A stretch of DNA of 64,000 nucleotides from Halichondria panicea (GCF_963675165.1 NC_087381.1:4899378-4963377); one strand, 5' to 3'. Positions 46,042 to 58,924 are shown, counted from the first letter of the stretch. Notes: generated from the sequence alone by a model not told the origin. Translations and numbers: made by a program.

Positions 46042-49000
46042 CTAAACGTGTAATAGTTTGCTACAAAAGACACAATAGTCTCCAAGCAAAAATTGGCAAA
46101 TAGTTCCATACTTAAGCCTAGTAGAACTAGTACCAGTTGCTTTGGTTACCGAGTAGTCAGAAGGAAGGGAGACGGCAACTAACGACGTATGTACTTTTTT
46201 CTTGAACACTTCGGTATCATCATTCAACTCATAGCATTTCTTGACAGTCAGTTCACTGTTGTACTTATCAGATCCAAGCACTTCTACTATACTGTTTTTA
46301 GACCCATCAATTAGTTTCGAGAAAATATTGGGATTTCTCACTGACTTGTCCAAGGCATATTGGGAAACCAACATCTTGAGATGTTTGTTTTCTTTCTCGA
46401 AACGCATGAAAGACAGGTCAATCTTGGATTTAGACTCGTCACTCCATGCAAGGAAATTTTTCGCAAGTTTTTCTAAAGATTGGGTGATGATCACGTTCGA
46501 GTCCATATAAAAACCACCCCAATTGTACAATACTAGAGCACGGGTGATAAACTTATCCAAATCATCATCTAAGAAATCAATTTGGTGGGGTTCAAGAGAG
46601 AATATTCTGCTAAATAGCTCATCACGATTGTATTTTGTCACTGTTATCTGGTAGCCAGCTTCTCTGAAGACATCGAAACGGCCATTATCGAGTGTGTTAC
46701 TATGAACAAGAACGTTGGCACATGGATGGTAATGGAATACAGATTCGATGGAACGATGATCCTGCCAAGTAAATTTGAAATCGGGTGATGGGAAGTGAAA
46801 GTGAAACTGCAAGCGATCCTTACAAGGAGTTGGAGGGGACAATGGAATTAAACCAAACTTGCGGGCAGCATCAAACAAAGAAGGTCTTTGACGAATCTCG
46901 TACCAAAACGTTGCTCGAAGACGCATCATTGTCGCCACATCGGGATTAGGTGGTGGGTCGTCCCAGGGAAACTTGGCAAACCACTTAGGTACTTCGTCTA
47001 TCGTAGTTTTGTACATATCCAAGGTGTGAAACATTGTTGTCAGGCCAACAGTACGAGAGGAGCTGCCTTTTTTAGAACCACCACCCCCAGGCATTTTATC
47101 CGAGTTGATAAAAATCACCGGAGTTCCCATGCCAACGCAGGGTAGAGCACTGTGGATTCGTTGTGTGATAACCAGTTTAGCTCTTGAATAACGTTCAATT
47201 ATATCAAAGGCTACAGTAAACCGGCCTTGACTGATTGTACGGGCCTTTCCCTCCAAATCATGCTTCACACGGATTCCCCTGTCTCTGATTTTTTTCGGAA
47301 GCATTTGAAAATACTCCTCCTTCACATCAGCAATAAAAATCTCATTAGTCTTCTTTGATTTCACTTGGAGCATTATGGTCATACAACCCGAGAAGTACGC
47401 AGGTACATGCAGATCCGTTAACATTTTAAGAGTTCCAGTGTCTCGGCAACCAATCGGTGCCCTTTCCATCGTATAAGCAACATTTTTCCTCCACTGTGGT
47501 GCCATTGGTGGGTCGATATGAATTGAGACCAGTAGAGGGTGGACATTGGATGGGGGTGGCCAGCTAGCTCTACCATCTCCCCACCAAGCGTTGAAGAAAA
47601 CTGTAACGGCTTGATCTTTTTTTGTTGTTGCAATTAATTTATCTCGATCGAGAAAAGTATCCATAAACGGAAGGAATTGCAGACCGGGGAAATCTTGAAT
47701 CTCATCACCAACATTCGCTGTCCATACTGCATTCACTCTCGCATAAAAAAAAAGAGTCCCGTAATGCTGATTCCATGGTTCGTCCGGTTCCAGTGATAGG
47801 AAACGGTACATGAAAACAGTGGTGGCTATAACCAGATCTTCAGCTTTGAAGTACTTGTTTACAGTTTGAGCATCGAACGAAATCGAAGTCACTGAATCAT
47901 AGTTTTCAGAGGGTTTGTAGTATTCATTGTTGAGCATGGTTGCGAGTTGGTTGATGTACGTGTATTGCTTTGGAAAGCATGCCAGTTTGAAATGTTCTAC
48001 AGTAGCCTTCGCACGGGCACGGTTCAGTCCAATCCACGGTTTCGTACAACTGGGAATAGGGACGTTTTGTTTGTCTTGTAGTTGAACGTTTGGTTCAATG
48101 TACACTCCTCCGTACTTCCAGAGAATGCCTAGTCCCACAACTACTTGCAGGTGTTCTTCAAATGATGCTTTGGCAAGAAGTTTGTAAAACAGGTGCTTTG
48201 AAAGCCATTCTTCGAGAGGTGTTTCTTGAACAAGTTCACCTATTAAAAGAAACTCGGCGGAAATCTTTTTGTTTGAGAGATCTGCAATGGACTTCATACA
48301 GTGTGAAGTACCACAATACATAAGAACAGGATTCCGTTTTGTCAGACTGTTCAAATTTGATAAAATTTCCTGCGAAAACGGCCGATCATATACCCAAGCA
48401 GAGCGTATTAAATTAGCGACGGCAAGGGGACTCTCAGCAAGAGGAGAATTATTGTTCTCAGAAACAACGCTTGCAAGATTTGTTGTTGTGATAGTCGAGC
48501 CAGTTGAAACAGGTCCTTGTATAAAGAAAATTGACCCCAAACCGACAGCAACCAACACCAAGAGTAACGGTGGTGGAGAAAACTTATCTCCTCTTAAGTT
48601 TCGGTAGAGATAGATGTAGAGACCGATGAGGACGGCACCTAATCCGATAATCATTTTCCAGGAGATAGGGAGTTGAAAGTACACTAGATTGGCAGCGATG
48701 ACAATACCACGTTTCAGGAGATTCAAGATGGCGTGTGTTAGTGGAGTGAAATGCTGTAGAACGTAGATTGAGGCTAAGTTGTAGGTGCAGTGAAAAGAAC
48801 TTGAGATCACACCTTGGTGTAAGTTTTTCAAGAGAGCAACAGATTGGAAGAAAGCCATTTTTGAGATAATAAATGGGGTTAAAACAAACACACTGTTTAG
48901 CGAAAGAACGGCATACTTTTGAAAAGCACTGTCCCAAACCTTGCCCAATCTCTTCAGGTAAATGTTTCTAATCGGGAAAGCAACGTTCGAACAAAGAGCA

Positions 49001-49530
49001 GCTAAAAGTCCAACCACGAGAAAAGTCGAGTCAAAAGCCACAAACAAACTAGCTCCAACCACCATGATGACAATCGCCAAAAGTGTTGTGGAATTGAGCA
49101 CTGTGTAGTCTCGATAGAGTACCAGAGACAAGCCGAACATAAACAGAGGCTCGCATGCTTTTACGACTTGCGTCATGCTAGAGCTGACCATTGCATAGGC
49201 TGCATTCGTCGCCACGTTCCCGGCAACATTGCCAATCGAAGCTATGAGAATCGTTCTTTTAGAAGCATCTGCAGGCCATATAGAACTTCTAGAGATTAGC
49301 TTTATCCACATAACGGATACAACAGCACCAATCAGATGTTGTAAAAATGTCAATTCGAGCCATCGAAAATCTTTACTTGCATCAGACCAAGAGTTCTTGT
49401 CGGGTTTGCTTTGCCCTCTCATAAAGTTTTTCGAAGAGATGGCTGTGATACTGTTGGCAGCCCACCATATTCCAACCGATATAGCAATAAGAACATTTGC
49501 CTTCATCGTTGGTGTAGCCGTTGACTTCAT
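46042..49530 (-). CDS. TPT transporter / sugar transferase / pyruvyl transferase fusion, copy 2
   Basis: Intact 1162-residue single-exon paralogue of 34978-38469, with the same start codon and upstream acceptor. It differs from copy 1 by roughly two dozen substitutions and loss of one Lys in a Lys run near residue 727. Most changes are in the glycosyl/pyruvyl half (Phe452Leu, Glu562Lys, Asp596Tyr, Lys603Trp, Cys907Arg). The transporter half is almost unchanged (Ala293Val). All motifs listed for copy 1 are kept, including GGVYIEPNV and GGFYMDSNV. The two open frames have survived since the duplication, so both are probably functional, although the event may be too recent to tell. Confidence 0.85.
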   Translation of the reverse strand: MKSTATPTMKANVLIAISVGIWWAANSITAISSKNFMRGQSKPDKNSWSDASKDFRWLELTFLQHLIGAVVSVMWIKLISRSSIWPADASKRTILIASIGNVAGNVATNAAYAMVSSSMTQVVKACEPLFMFGLSLVLYRDYTVLNSTTLLAIVIMVVGASLFVAFDSTFLVVGLLAALCSNVAFPIRNIYLKRLGKVWDSAFQKYAVLSLNSVFVLTPFIISKMAFFQSVALLKNLHQGVISSSFHCTYNLASIYVLQHFTPLTHAILNLLKRGIVIAANLVYFQLPISWKMIIGLGAVLIGLYIYLYRNLRGDKFSPPPLLLVLVAVGLGSIFFIQGPVSTGSTITTTNLASVVSENNNSPLAESPLAVANLIRSAWVYDRPFSQEILSNLNSLTKRNPVLMYCGTSHCMKSIADLSNKKISAEFLLIGELVQETPLEEWLSKHLFYKLLAKASFEEHLQVVVGLGILWKYGGVYIEPNVQLQDKQNVPIPSCTKPWIGLNRARAKATVEHFKLACFPKQYTYINQLATMLNNEYYKPSENYDSVTSISFDAQTVNKYFKAEDLVIATTVFMYRFLSLEPDEPWNQHYGTLFFYARVNAVWTANVGDEIQDFPGLQFLPFMDTFLDRDKLIATTKKDQAVTVFFNAWWGDGRASWPPPSNVHPLLVSIHIDPPMAPQWRKNVAYTMERAPIGCRDTGTLKMLTDLHVPAYFSGCMTIMLQVKSKKTNEIFIADVKEEYFQMLPKKIRDRGIRVKHDLEGKARTISQGRFTVAFDIIERYSRAKLVITQRIHSALPCVGMGTPVIFINSDKMPGGGGSKKGSSSRTVGLTTMFHTLDMYKTTIDEVPKWFAKFPWDDPPPNPDVATMMRLRATFWYEIRQRPSLFDAARKFGLIPLSPPTPCKDRLQFHFHFPSPDFKFTWQDHRSIESVFHYHPCANVLVHSNTLDNGRFDVFREAGYQITVTKYNRDELFSRIFSLEPHQIDFLDDDLDKFITRALVLYNWGGFYMDSNVIITQSLEKLAKNFLAWSDESKSKIDLSFMRFEKENKHLKMLVSQYALDKSVRNPNIFSKLIDGSKNSIVEVLGSDKYNSELTVKKCYELNDDTEVFKKKVHTSLVAVSLPSDYSVTKATGTSSTRLKYGTICQFLLGDYCVFCSKLLHV

Positions 49531-49562
49531 ATCCGAGACCTGTATAAAAAATGAAAATGCGT

Positions 49563-49569
49563 ACGTGTA

Positions 49570-49606
<37 letters not shown>
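49563..49606. repeat. (GTATGT)n microsatellite upstream of fusion copy 2
   Basis: A hexamer array GTGTAT repeated about six times. The unit 1 equivalent (38500-38528) has a much shorter array. It lies in the putative 5'-UTR intron. Confidence 0.8.
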
Positions 49607-50683
49607 TAATTGACCCAGCCATCGAAATATTGGTCCAATATATCCTGTATACTTTTACCCGTAGGATGGTGACTAAGTTGAGCAATACATGCATGCATGC
49701 CCAGAATTTCTAAACTCAACATAATTATACATTCATAGTTTTAATACTTATTATGTAGTAAACTAAGTCTAAGAGGCGTAGCTGCACGAGGAATACAGTA
49801 AAGCTGATGTACTGCATGTGTGTGCGTGTGTTGTATGAATTCCAGCTGTAACTGCTCATGAGTCAATGGTTGAAATACGATGAAAACTAACAGCTTCTAT
49901 ATAACTACATGTAACGCTTCTATATCCACATTCTCTCTTGATATCTTGCCTTACAACAACAATGTGCATCACAGGATAATTTTCTACTCTTTCTGTTCCA
50001 ATGTCATGTCCACAATTTCCTATCTGTAAGTAATGCAGGGTGATTCCAGAGCAATTTAAGTATCCATCGTTCAGGCTGCTGTATATACTTTGTCTGGGAA
50101 AAGCTTTGCTCTATAGCTACTGATGTAGTAACATGCAGGAATAGACACAGCCATTTAAGCACCAGGAACTTGGACATTTTCATAGCTGCATTTTTTATGT
50201 GAAAAACTCTACAACTTAAATTCCTAAGAATGTACCAGATGCGATAACATACAGCTAAACAAACATTTCCAGGATGAGCATGCCCACAGACCCCCCTAGA
50301 TTGCCGCGTGCCTAAGTACACGGATATCCGGCTTGCCGCCCTTATTTGAAATGCGACTTTTGCAACCATGCTCCCCCCCCAGTCAATATTTTCTGTACAA
50401 AGGCCTGGCCGTAATAAGTCGGACCACTCCCACTCTAGTTTTACAGCATGTTTTATGAAACAGTTCACCAACATAACTTAATTATATGATTTTTACCAAT
50501 TTTTTGTTCCGTTATCGGCACGGGAACGAGGTTAAAAATATTATGCTCACCTCAGAGTCTGTAGTTAGGAGAGGTCTCTGACACGTACAATGTACTGTGC
50601 TCTACGCTGCATGGTAAGAAAAATCAAGCGGGGTGATTAAAGGACTATTTTACCGCAGCAATAATTTAGAACTGTACATAATG

Positions 50684-51236
50684 AAAGCACCGCGGGTGCT
50701 GATCGATGCCTCGGTGGAGGTGCTAAAGCTACATAACATAAAGCTATATAGTATAGCTTTATATACACACATTATAATTATCATGATGAACATTTTTGCA
50801 TTAATTAAATGCTGCATGCAAAGAGTGGGCAATGATCGACCATGATTGTGTTGATCGATGCCAAAAGTTCAAGTCTAAAATGAATGGCTGCATCAGCAGA
50901 GCCTTGCAGCTCTCTTCCCACTCTTGCAGCTACCAATAGCTAGCATTCTATAGTGCAGAGCTAACTACTAAGTAGAGTAACAACACTCTGTGAACAAGTT
51001 TTACTACGCACTCTTCTGAAAAGGCTGCAATGCATGGCATTCCAAGCAAGCAAAACTTGAAAACAAAGCATTATTTTGCAAATCCACAAATCGAAATCCA
51101 AGAAAACATGACTATAGAAACTCGTACTTGCACTTGATTGATCTTTGAGTAGCTGTAGCAGTCTACACACACAGACACACTAACATATTACCGTATACCA
51201 TGCAGTAACCTCGCTTGTGCATGCGCACCGAGGCAT
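50684..51236. mobile_element. 'CACCGAGGCATA' family element, unit 2 copy
   Basis: Equivalent by descent to 39651-40203, with ends GAAAGCACCGCGGGTGC and GCGCACCGAGGCATA. It retains the uninterrupted TACTTGCACTTGATTG site (about 51124) that is broken by nested elements in the 54.65-kb member. Confidence 0.75.
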
Positions 51237-51978
51237 AATTAAGAGTCTGTTTCTTATTGCTCACTGCCACAGCTCTTGTTACTTGCAAAAAATGGTAAGG
51301 GAATATTGATATCACATAATAAGCTGTTAATGTACAGTCTCCATTTCTTAAAGAAGGTACTACATTTTGAGATATGACCATTTTGAGACATGATTGTAAT
51401 AAACATCTAATTACGGCGTCTAATTTTACCAGATTAGGTTCTAGCCAAATGAAGCCTTTAAAGTATTTATCCTGCAATTTTAACGTGGCCGTTACTCTAA
51501 ATGAGGTGCCAGTTGAGGCTCATGTATTTTTCTCCGCTCTCTTTGTGCAGCAAGGAAATTAATGTTTGTGGAGCTTTAAATACGGTATATACGGTCATGC
51601 TAAGTCATGCATGTATATCTCCGGCACAGGAAGTTAACTAGATTGCCAAGGCAACTCACAGCACAGTGGCTGCATGGTATGAGCATAAATTAATGTCTTG
51701 CATGCACCTATGGCTGCACCTATATAGATGCACCTATAGGCTGGTACTGGTTGAGTTAGCTGCAGAAAACATAATTATTATGAAGAAGCTGCATATACTG
51801 TACAGCTGGTAATTTCCGGGGGACAAAATATTCGTGGTTGAAGACCGGACTAGAATACTTTATACCCACGAATGAAGTAACCTTGCTACCTTTACCTTCA
51901 GTGCAGTGCAAGCAGCAATAATGGAAACATGCATGTTACTGACTCAAACAAATATTTACCCCCCCCCCCCCCGAAAAT

Positions 51979-52630
51979 TGTTGGGTCCCGCCCACGCACC
52001 AGAAGCCACACCGACGTTTTTACTGCCGTATGGCAGAGGACACACCCTAATTACAAAGAACAATCCCAGAACAGAGAAGATATCAACTCTACCATTGCCT
52101 AACTGACTCATCTATATAGCTATATCAATATCTATACTATACAGGTATGTCACAGTGTATATATATGTATATAATTATAATTATAGAAGAAATAGTCCAG
52201 TTGACTTCTACTATTTTGTAGCATGCAGCTTTATTAAGTCACAGTACGCATGCCCAGGAAACTTATTATCTGAAGGTGTGGTCTGACTCTCCAACACAGT
52301 GGCGGATCCAGGGGGAGATCCCAGGGTGCCACAGATCCCCCCTTTCAGTCTAGCTATTGTGGCTTTTACTACAATACCAGCTAGCTATTTGTAGCCATTG
52401 TAATTTGATTCAATGATTGTACCTGTTGTTTTGATCCATCAACTGCCAAAGGAGTGTATATAGGCTAGCTAGTTGACTATTCGTGGCAACTAGCTAGCTA
52501 GCTAGCTCTACGCAAGTCTATTATGGGACTTCCCCTGGCTGAGTATGGGATTTTCCCTAGTCATGTGTGACCGGAAGTGGGCGTAACCCCAAAAAATGTT
52601 TGCCCTGCGCGAAACTTTCACTACTCGCGC
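51979..52630. other. Unit-2-specific stretch, no gene seen
   Basis: No match to unit 1. It contains AT-rich simple sequence around 52160-52190 and a GCTAGCTAGCTAGC run near 52490. No recognisable coding sequence. Confidence 0.55.
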
Positions 52631-53253
52631 AAAAAACGAGTTCGCTGTTTTCGTGGGTTAGTAATCCTACATTCCACGAAAACAATTGTTTTTATTATCT
52701 GTAGCGTGCAAAGATAAAGGCGTGGCCTGGAAATGTCTGGTAAGCAGTCATTAGGGCTGCATCCAGGATTTTGGGTCAGGGGGGGCAAATTGGTCAAATG
52801 AAAAGTATAGGGAGGGAGAAACCTCCGACGTGAAGGCATGCACCAGGCATGTACCAAAAAACTAGGGGGGTCCGGGGGGGTATGCTTCCCCGGAAAAATT
52901 TGGATATTTGGAGACTTAGATCACTTTTGGCACAATTTCAGCTCATATATGTAGCTATCAATGTGACATTACATGATTGTTGGAAATTGTAGTGTTAGGT
53001 ACGCAGAATAGCTGTTTAAAACTACTGACTACCTACCTCAGCTTTTCTATGTGTATGTGTCCATCCTATAATTGTCAAAATTAAATCCCAGGGGGGGCGA
53101 AATACCCCCCTTACCCCCCTTCAATGCAGCCCTGGACTCATGACACCTAAACAATTTATTCAACAAAATGCTTTTAAGAGGCCATGCATTCCACGAAATT
53201 TAAGTGCTCAAAAATGTTGCACTACACAAAATGAACGTGTAGAAAATGAAAAT

Positions 53254-54327
<1,074 letters not shown>

Positions 54328-54996
54328 ATAATTGACTCTATAAAAATTTATGTTGCACCATACTGGGCTGCAAAGGAACAAAAAGCTCAGACCCAAGCAA
54401 GAGCTAAACGAATATCTTGCACGTAGCTACATTAATTTCTTAGTGCAACAGAATCAGTGCAATAGTGACAAGACGTTCACTCCCCCTCTAACGTCTGCTC
54501 GCGAGACTATACTCTGTGAGGTGGAGTCATGTGATAGTACATATGTACAAGTTTACAGTGAAAACTACACAAACGACTTTGGGGACCAAACTGGAGTTTA
54601 AATTAAAGCGCATATACACTGTACATGTACCACTATAGTCTAAGATGAAAGCACCGCAGGTGCTGATGCCTCGGTGGAGATGCCAAAGCTACATAATATA
54701 AAGCTACTATTATACACATGATAAACAATTTAATTTTGCTGCATACAAAAACTCAGAGAGTGGGTAATAACCGACCATAATTGTTGTTAAAAACGATTGA
54801 TGTCAAAAGTTCAAGTCTAAAATTAATGGCTGCATTAGCAGAGCCTTCTCTTCTCACTCTTGCAGCTACCAATAGCTAGCGTTCTAGTGCAGAGCTAACT
54901 ACTAAGTATAGAGTAGCAACACTCGGTAAACAAGTTTGGCTACGTGCTCTTCTGAAAAGGCTGTAATGGCATTCCAATTAAGCAAAACTAGGCATA

Positions 54997-55321
54997 CCGT
55001 ACTTCTTCTAAATAAGGCGCCACCCAGACTGAAAAGTAATTTAAAGTCTCCATATAGAGCTCCACGTGGCTAGAGAGATTATTTTTTGGTGGCGCGTTGT
55101 AAATGGAGGCTAACATCACATCTTTTTTCAGAAAGCTTGAGGATGCTGAGAATGAAGCCTGGAATCGAGGATACCAAGATTGTTCAAATAACCTCTATTT
55201 ATAAGGCGCCCTTCTAAATACGCGCCTCCCTGGACCAAATCTAATTTTTCTGTCTCTAATTATGGCCCTTGCTCATATTGTAATTATTAAAAAGAGGCGC
55301 GCTTATTTAGAAGAAGTACAG
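54997..55321. mobile_element. TA-target MITE, ends CCGTACTTCTTCTAAATAAG
   Basis: Terminal inverted repeats CCGTACTTCTTCTAAATAAG and CTTATTTAGAAGAAGTACAG flank 325 bp and are bounded by TA on each side. Family members without it read GGCATAACTCGAG (18131-18143), the pre-insertion site. TA duplication points to the Tc1/mariner superfamily as mobiliser. Confidence 0.85.
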
Positions 55322-55421
55322 TAACTCGAGAACGAAGCATTATTAATTTTAGCAAATCCACGAATTAAAATCTAAGTAAACATGACTAGACTAGAAGCCT
55401 ATAGAAACTCTTACTTGCACT

Positions 55422-56011
55422 TAGTCTCGAATACCCGCCTCAACCTAAAAGCTTGAGTCTGGTCAAACTCACATATGAACTTTGTTCTGCACAGTCAGCA
55501 AAATCACGTGGGCTACACGCCCACAAGCATAGTGACAAAGCCACAAGCCACCGCACGTTAGGGACAGAACATACACAGAGGGACAGTGTATCAATTAAGG
55601 CTAGGAGTTGAAAGTCTACGAGAAAAACACTGAGCTTGAAGCCATCATTGCACAGAGCTAGAGGGCCATGAAACCATGGTCGACGGTCACATTCATGCTG
55701 TTGATTTCGACAAGGTGTTCCAAAGGTCCTGTTGCTAGTCTGGAGAGTACTAGTATCACATCCTTACAACTCTCTTCATGAATTTTCCTACGTCACCTTC
55801 TGTCTGGGGCTAATTCTTTCTACTAGTAAACAATCCATGCTGCCGTGGCGGTTAGCTATAATGATATTCATGTAGACTATAATTTTATTCATGTTTCACA
55901 CCCACTTGTGGTCAATTAATGTCCAAGAATTTCCTGGATACACTTGAACCAAACCTCAATGTGAGTTTGACCAGACTCAAGCTTTTAGGTTGAGGCGGGT
56001 ATTCGAGACTA
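55422..56011. mobile_element. 590-bp MITE, TAGTCTCG...CGAGACTA, 9-bp TSD
   Basis: Terminal inverted repeats of about 52 bp start TAGTCTCGAATACCCGCC. The left target duplication is ACTTGCACT (55413-55421). The matching right copy is at 56365-56373, displaced by a later MITE that landed in the terminal TA. Termini and 9-bp duplication match the elements at 3045 and 58624. Confidence 0.85.
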
Positions 56012-56362
56012 CCGTAAGATCTCGATTTAAAGCGACACTTTTAATAATTACGCAGCCAGAGGTCGCATCTTTTGGAGGTTGAAAAATTATATTGAAGTCC
56101 TGGTGTCGCATATTTAGAGGGTCGCATCTAATTGGAGGTAACTTTACAGAGTCTACTTGCCTCGATTTCAGGCCGCTTAAAAACACTGATTTTCCAGTGG
56201 GCTACAATCGAGGCTAGGGAGTGGCTGCATTTACCTCTATTTAGAACGCGACATTAAAAAATAATTGTCAACGCAGCTGTTGCTACTTTTAGAGGTCAGA
56301 AAATTGCTGAAGCTCCTGGGTGTCGCATATTTGTAGGGTCGCCTTAAATCGAGGTCTTACGG
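56012..56362. mobile_element. TA-target MITE, ends CCGTAAGATCTCGATTTAAA
   Basis: Terminal inverted repeats CCGTAAGATCTCGATTTAAA and TTAAATCGAGGTCTTACGG flank 351 bp, bounded by TA on both sides. The left TA is the last dinucleotide of the preceding element, so this insertion is younger. Confidence 0.85.
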
Positions 56363-56484
56363 TAACTTGCACTTGATTCATCCTTGAGCAGCTGTAGCAG
56401 TCTACACACACAGACCACAAACACACTACCGTATACCTTGCTTGCGCATGCGCACCGAGGCATAGATACACCTGTAAAATGAAC

Positions 56485-57355
56485 CATAGATATAAGAAGG
56501 GAGAGGGATGGGAAACGGAGCACGTGCGCACAATCACTTCTGTGTAATGCCAAAAGGTTGATCCACGTTTCGGCTCTAGACACCCCGCCAACCCAGCGGG
56601 AAATGTTATTACTATCATTCACAGCTCCCCACTGGGACTCTTAGTACTGTGCTGAGCATCCACACCTACTGTGCATCATATAGAAGCATTGTGTATCTCA
56701 CCAAGAGCTTGAAAACTTTCAAAGGCAGTTTTTGAGTGTTGTATTATCGTTTCGGCTCTATCTAGTGGCTTTGTGTACCTTCTACAAGGAGAGGCTGTGA
56801 CTACAGCCCAAAATATTAATGACTCTCTCTTTCTTAAGTAGCTGGGCATTGTATGCAAGTAAAATCAAAGCCAATGTTCATTTTTGTCTTAGTAAGCTGG
56901 TTTTTAAAAGCAGACTTTTTGTGTACCCATTTAGAAAGTTACATCAATGATTGAATGTAGGTAAATGTCTCTTTGTATTCATTGATAGTTGGTTCATCGT
57001 ATCGGCACAGTAATTTACGACAAAACTTTGCTACATTTCCATAATTCTCTATCATGTCTGTGACTGTACTGGTATACTCAACAGTACAGACAGAGCTCCT
57101 CTCAAGAATTTGCTGTCCAAGCTGCTTTTTACTGCTTGGAGGGTCTCACTAACTATTGCTGCTACCTTGTTATGACTGTTCCACTAGCCATTGCTAATAT
57201 ATAATTATATGGAGCTCAGTAGCTAGTTTATAGCCTAGTACTAGCTAAAAGCATGGGTTGGAGGAAATAAAGAAGAAAACATTGACCGAAACGCGGATCG
57301 TCAATGCTATTTACGTAGCGTTTCCCATGCATCCCTCTCCCTTCTTATATCTATG
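56485..57355. mobile_element. 871-bp element, ends CATAGATATAAGAAGGGAGA
   Basis: Terminal inverted repeats CATAGATATAAGAAGGGAGA / CCCTTCTTATATCTATG, flanked by AATGAAC (56478-56484 and 57356-57362). Unit 1 reads straight through (GTAAATGAACCAACTAC, about 42948). It has short open frames but no recognisable transposase. Confidence 0.75.
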
Positions 57356-57363
57356 AATGAACC

Positions 57364-57710
57364 TAGACTGTAAACCACTCCCTTCGCTCTGGGCTCTGGG
57401 GACTGGCAAGTTGCCGTGTTGAGAGTTGTCCCATTGGAATGCAATTAGAACAAACCACAAAATGAGTAATGCGTGGGTGATATTATTTCAGCCTCGATAA
57501 CAGACCGCCAGTGATGTACTTATACTTGAGGCCGATAATATTTTGGTGTAGTAATACAGTCATGTAGTTAGCGTGTGGGCGGTGGCACATGACTATTTGT
57601 GACGTTTACATTCTTGTGGCAGCGTGACATTCTTCACGCACTGGGACAACTCTCAACACAGCAGCTTGCCAGTCCCTTTCTCCCGAGAGAAGGGGAGTGT
57701 TTCCAGTCTA
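57364..57710. mobile_element. 347-bp MITE, TAGACTG...CAGTCTA, 9-bp TSD
   Basis: Terminal inverted repeats TAGACTGTAAACCACTCCC and GGGGAGTGTTTCCAGTCTA, with a further inverted block GGGACAACTCTCAACAC inside. The 9-mer GAATGAACC flanks both sides. It is inserted in the right target duplication of the preceding element. Confidence 0.82.
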
Positions 57711-57893
57711 GAATGAACCAACTACACAATCATGCATATCCTGAATCATACTAAAGCACTCACCCTCAGTCCTGAATGTTCCGGTAGTACGTACGTGCAG
57801 TCGATGACTCCTTTGTACGGCTCAGAGAGACGGCCAGCCTTGATTATTTAATCTTGGTTCTGGACCAGGAGTTTGACTATCTACAAGAGTTTA

Positions 57894-58432
57894 TGCACCT
57901 ATCAATGCAAATCCCCACCCACCCCCTCACGGGAGAGGGTGGGGATTTGTAAGTCATTTGCAAAATAACTTCCTACTTGGGGGCAGGGCTTTTGTCAATC
58001 CGTATATTCAAGGATACAAGAATCAGTATACTACAATAATAAATATGTGTTTCTTCTTTTTCTTTGTGACCTCCAATGCCAAATGGACTATAGCAGGTAT
58101 ATAGAGCTAGTGTGTATATGCATATGCATATGCTAGTCATTGTTCTTGGATATAGGCCCTAGTTTGTGCTTAATAGTATGGAGAAGAAGGTGGTTGTGTC
58201 TACTAGTGGTAGTATAGAAGTGCACATTGTGAACCATTCTTTTTATTAATATAATATTGTTGAATCCCCTGTGTACGTGTGGGGGGAGAGTCGTTTGTAG
58301 TGCTATGGACATGCATTTGTACAAAGAGGTGTTCCCTGGGGGAGTGTCTTTGTAACTCCCCTATTGACAAATCCCTACCCTATCCCGTGAGGGGGGGTGG
58401 GGATTTGCATTGATAGGTGCATTATACAGGGA
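57894..58432. mobile_element. 539-bp element, ends TGCACCTATCAATGCAAATC
   Basis: Terminal inverted repeats TGCACCTATCAATGCAAATC and GATTTGCATTGATAGGTGCA; a second inverted CCCCACCC...CACGGGA block follows inside. No transposase is seen. Confidence 0.75.
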
Positions 58433-58623
58433 TTTGAGGAGTTCTTGCAACTGTAAACTCGAGAGCGGAAGTACCTGTCACGTGAACCAAGCTTGGTAAC
58501 AAGATTGAATTTTGGCTCATTCCAAACCAATTTTTCTCCAATAGAGCCTATTCATTTTTGTTAAACTGGGAAAACATCGACTTACATCAGAAAGCTAAGA
58601 GCCTTTGGTACACAACCAAAAAT

Positions 58624-58915
58624 TAGTCTCGCGGACCCAGACCCTGAAAGGAGGGTCTGGCCAATTTCACCGTACAGAGTTGTGTTGACCGCGCCACAAA
58701 TATCGTGGCGCTCTAAGTGGCTGATAAGTGTTTGTAGTAAGTTGTGAAACCGCACAGCTGCACTAAATAGATTTGGCAAATCTAATTATGTGGTTTCACA
58801 CATCCGTCCTCCACCCACTAACCACTTATCAATGCAAACAGCCACTTAGACCGCTGCACAAGTAGCTCATGTGTAATTTGCCAGACGATAATATATCGGC
58901 TGGTCCACGAGACTA
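58624..58915. mobile_element. 292-bp MITE, TAGTCTCG...CGAGACTA, 9-bp TSD
   Basis: Terminal inverted repeats TAGTCTCGCGGACC and GGTCCACGAGACTA are flanked by perfect 9-mers ACCAAAAAT (58615-58623 and 58916-58924). Same termini and duplication length as 55422-56011, with a different interior. Confidence 0.87.
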
Positions 58916-58924
58916 ACCAAAAAT

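Larger units (their letters stand above)
54647..56463. mobile_element. 'CACCGAGGCATA' element bearing three nested insertions
   Basis: Begins GAAAGCACCGCAGGTGCTGA and ends GCGCACCGAGGCAT. Unit 1 is uninterrupted here (CTAAGATAGATATACACC, about 42926), which defines both ends. The original body of about 550 bp is broken by MITEs at 54997, 55422 and 56012. Confidence 0.82.

Noticed and set aside
50004-50474. 156-codon minus-strand open frame upstream of fusion gene copy 2
   Set aside because: The frame is not conserved in the near-identical unit 1 sequence (about 38.97-39.44 kb), so it is unlikely to be selected coding sequence.
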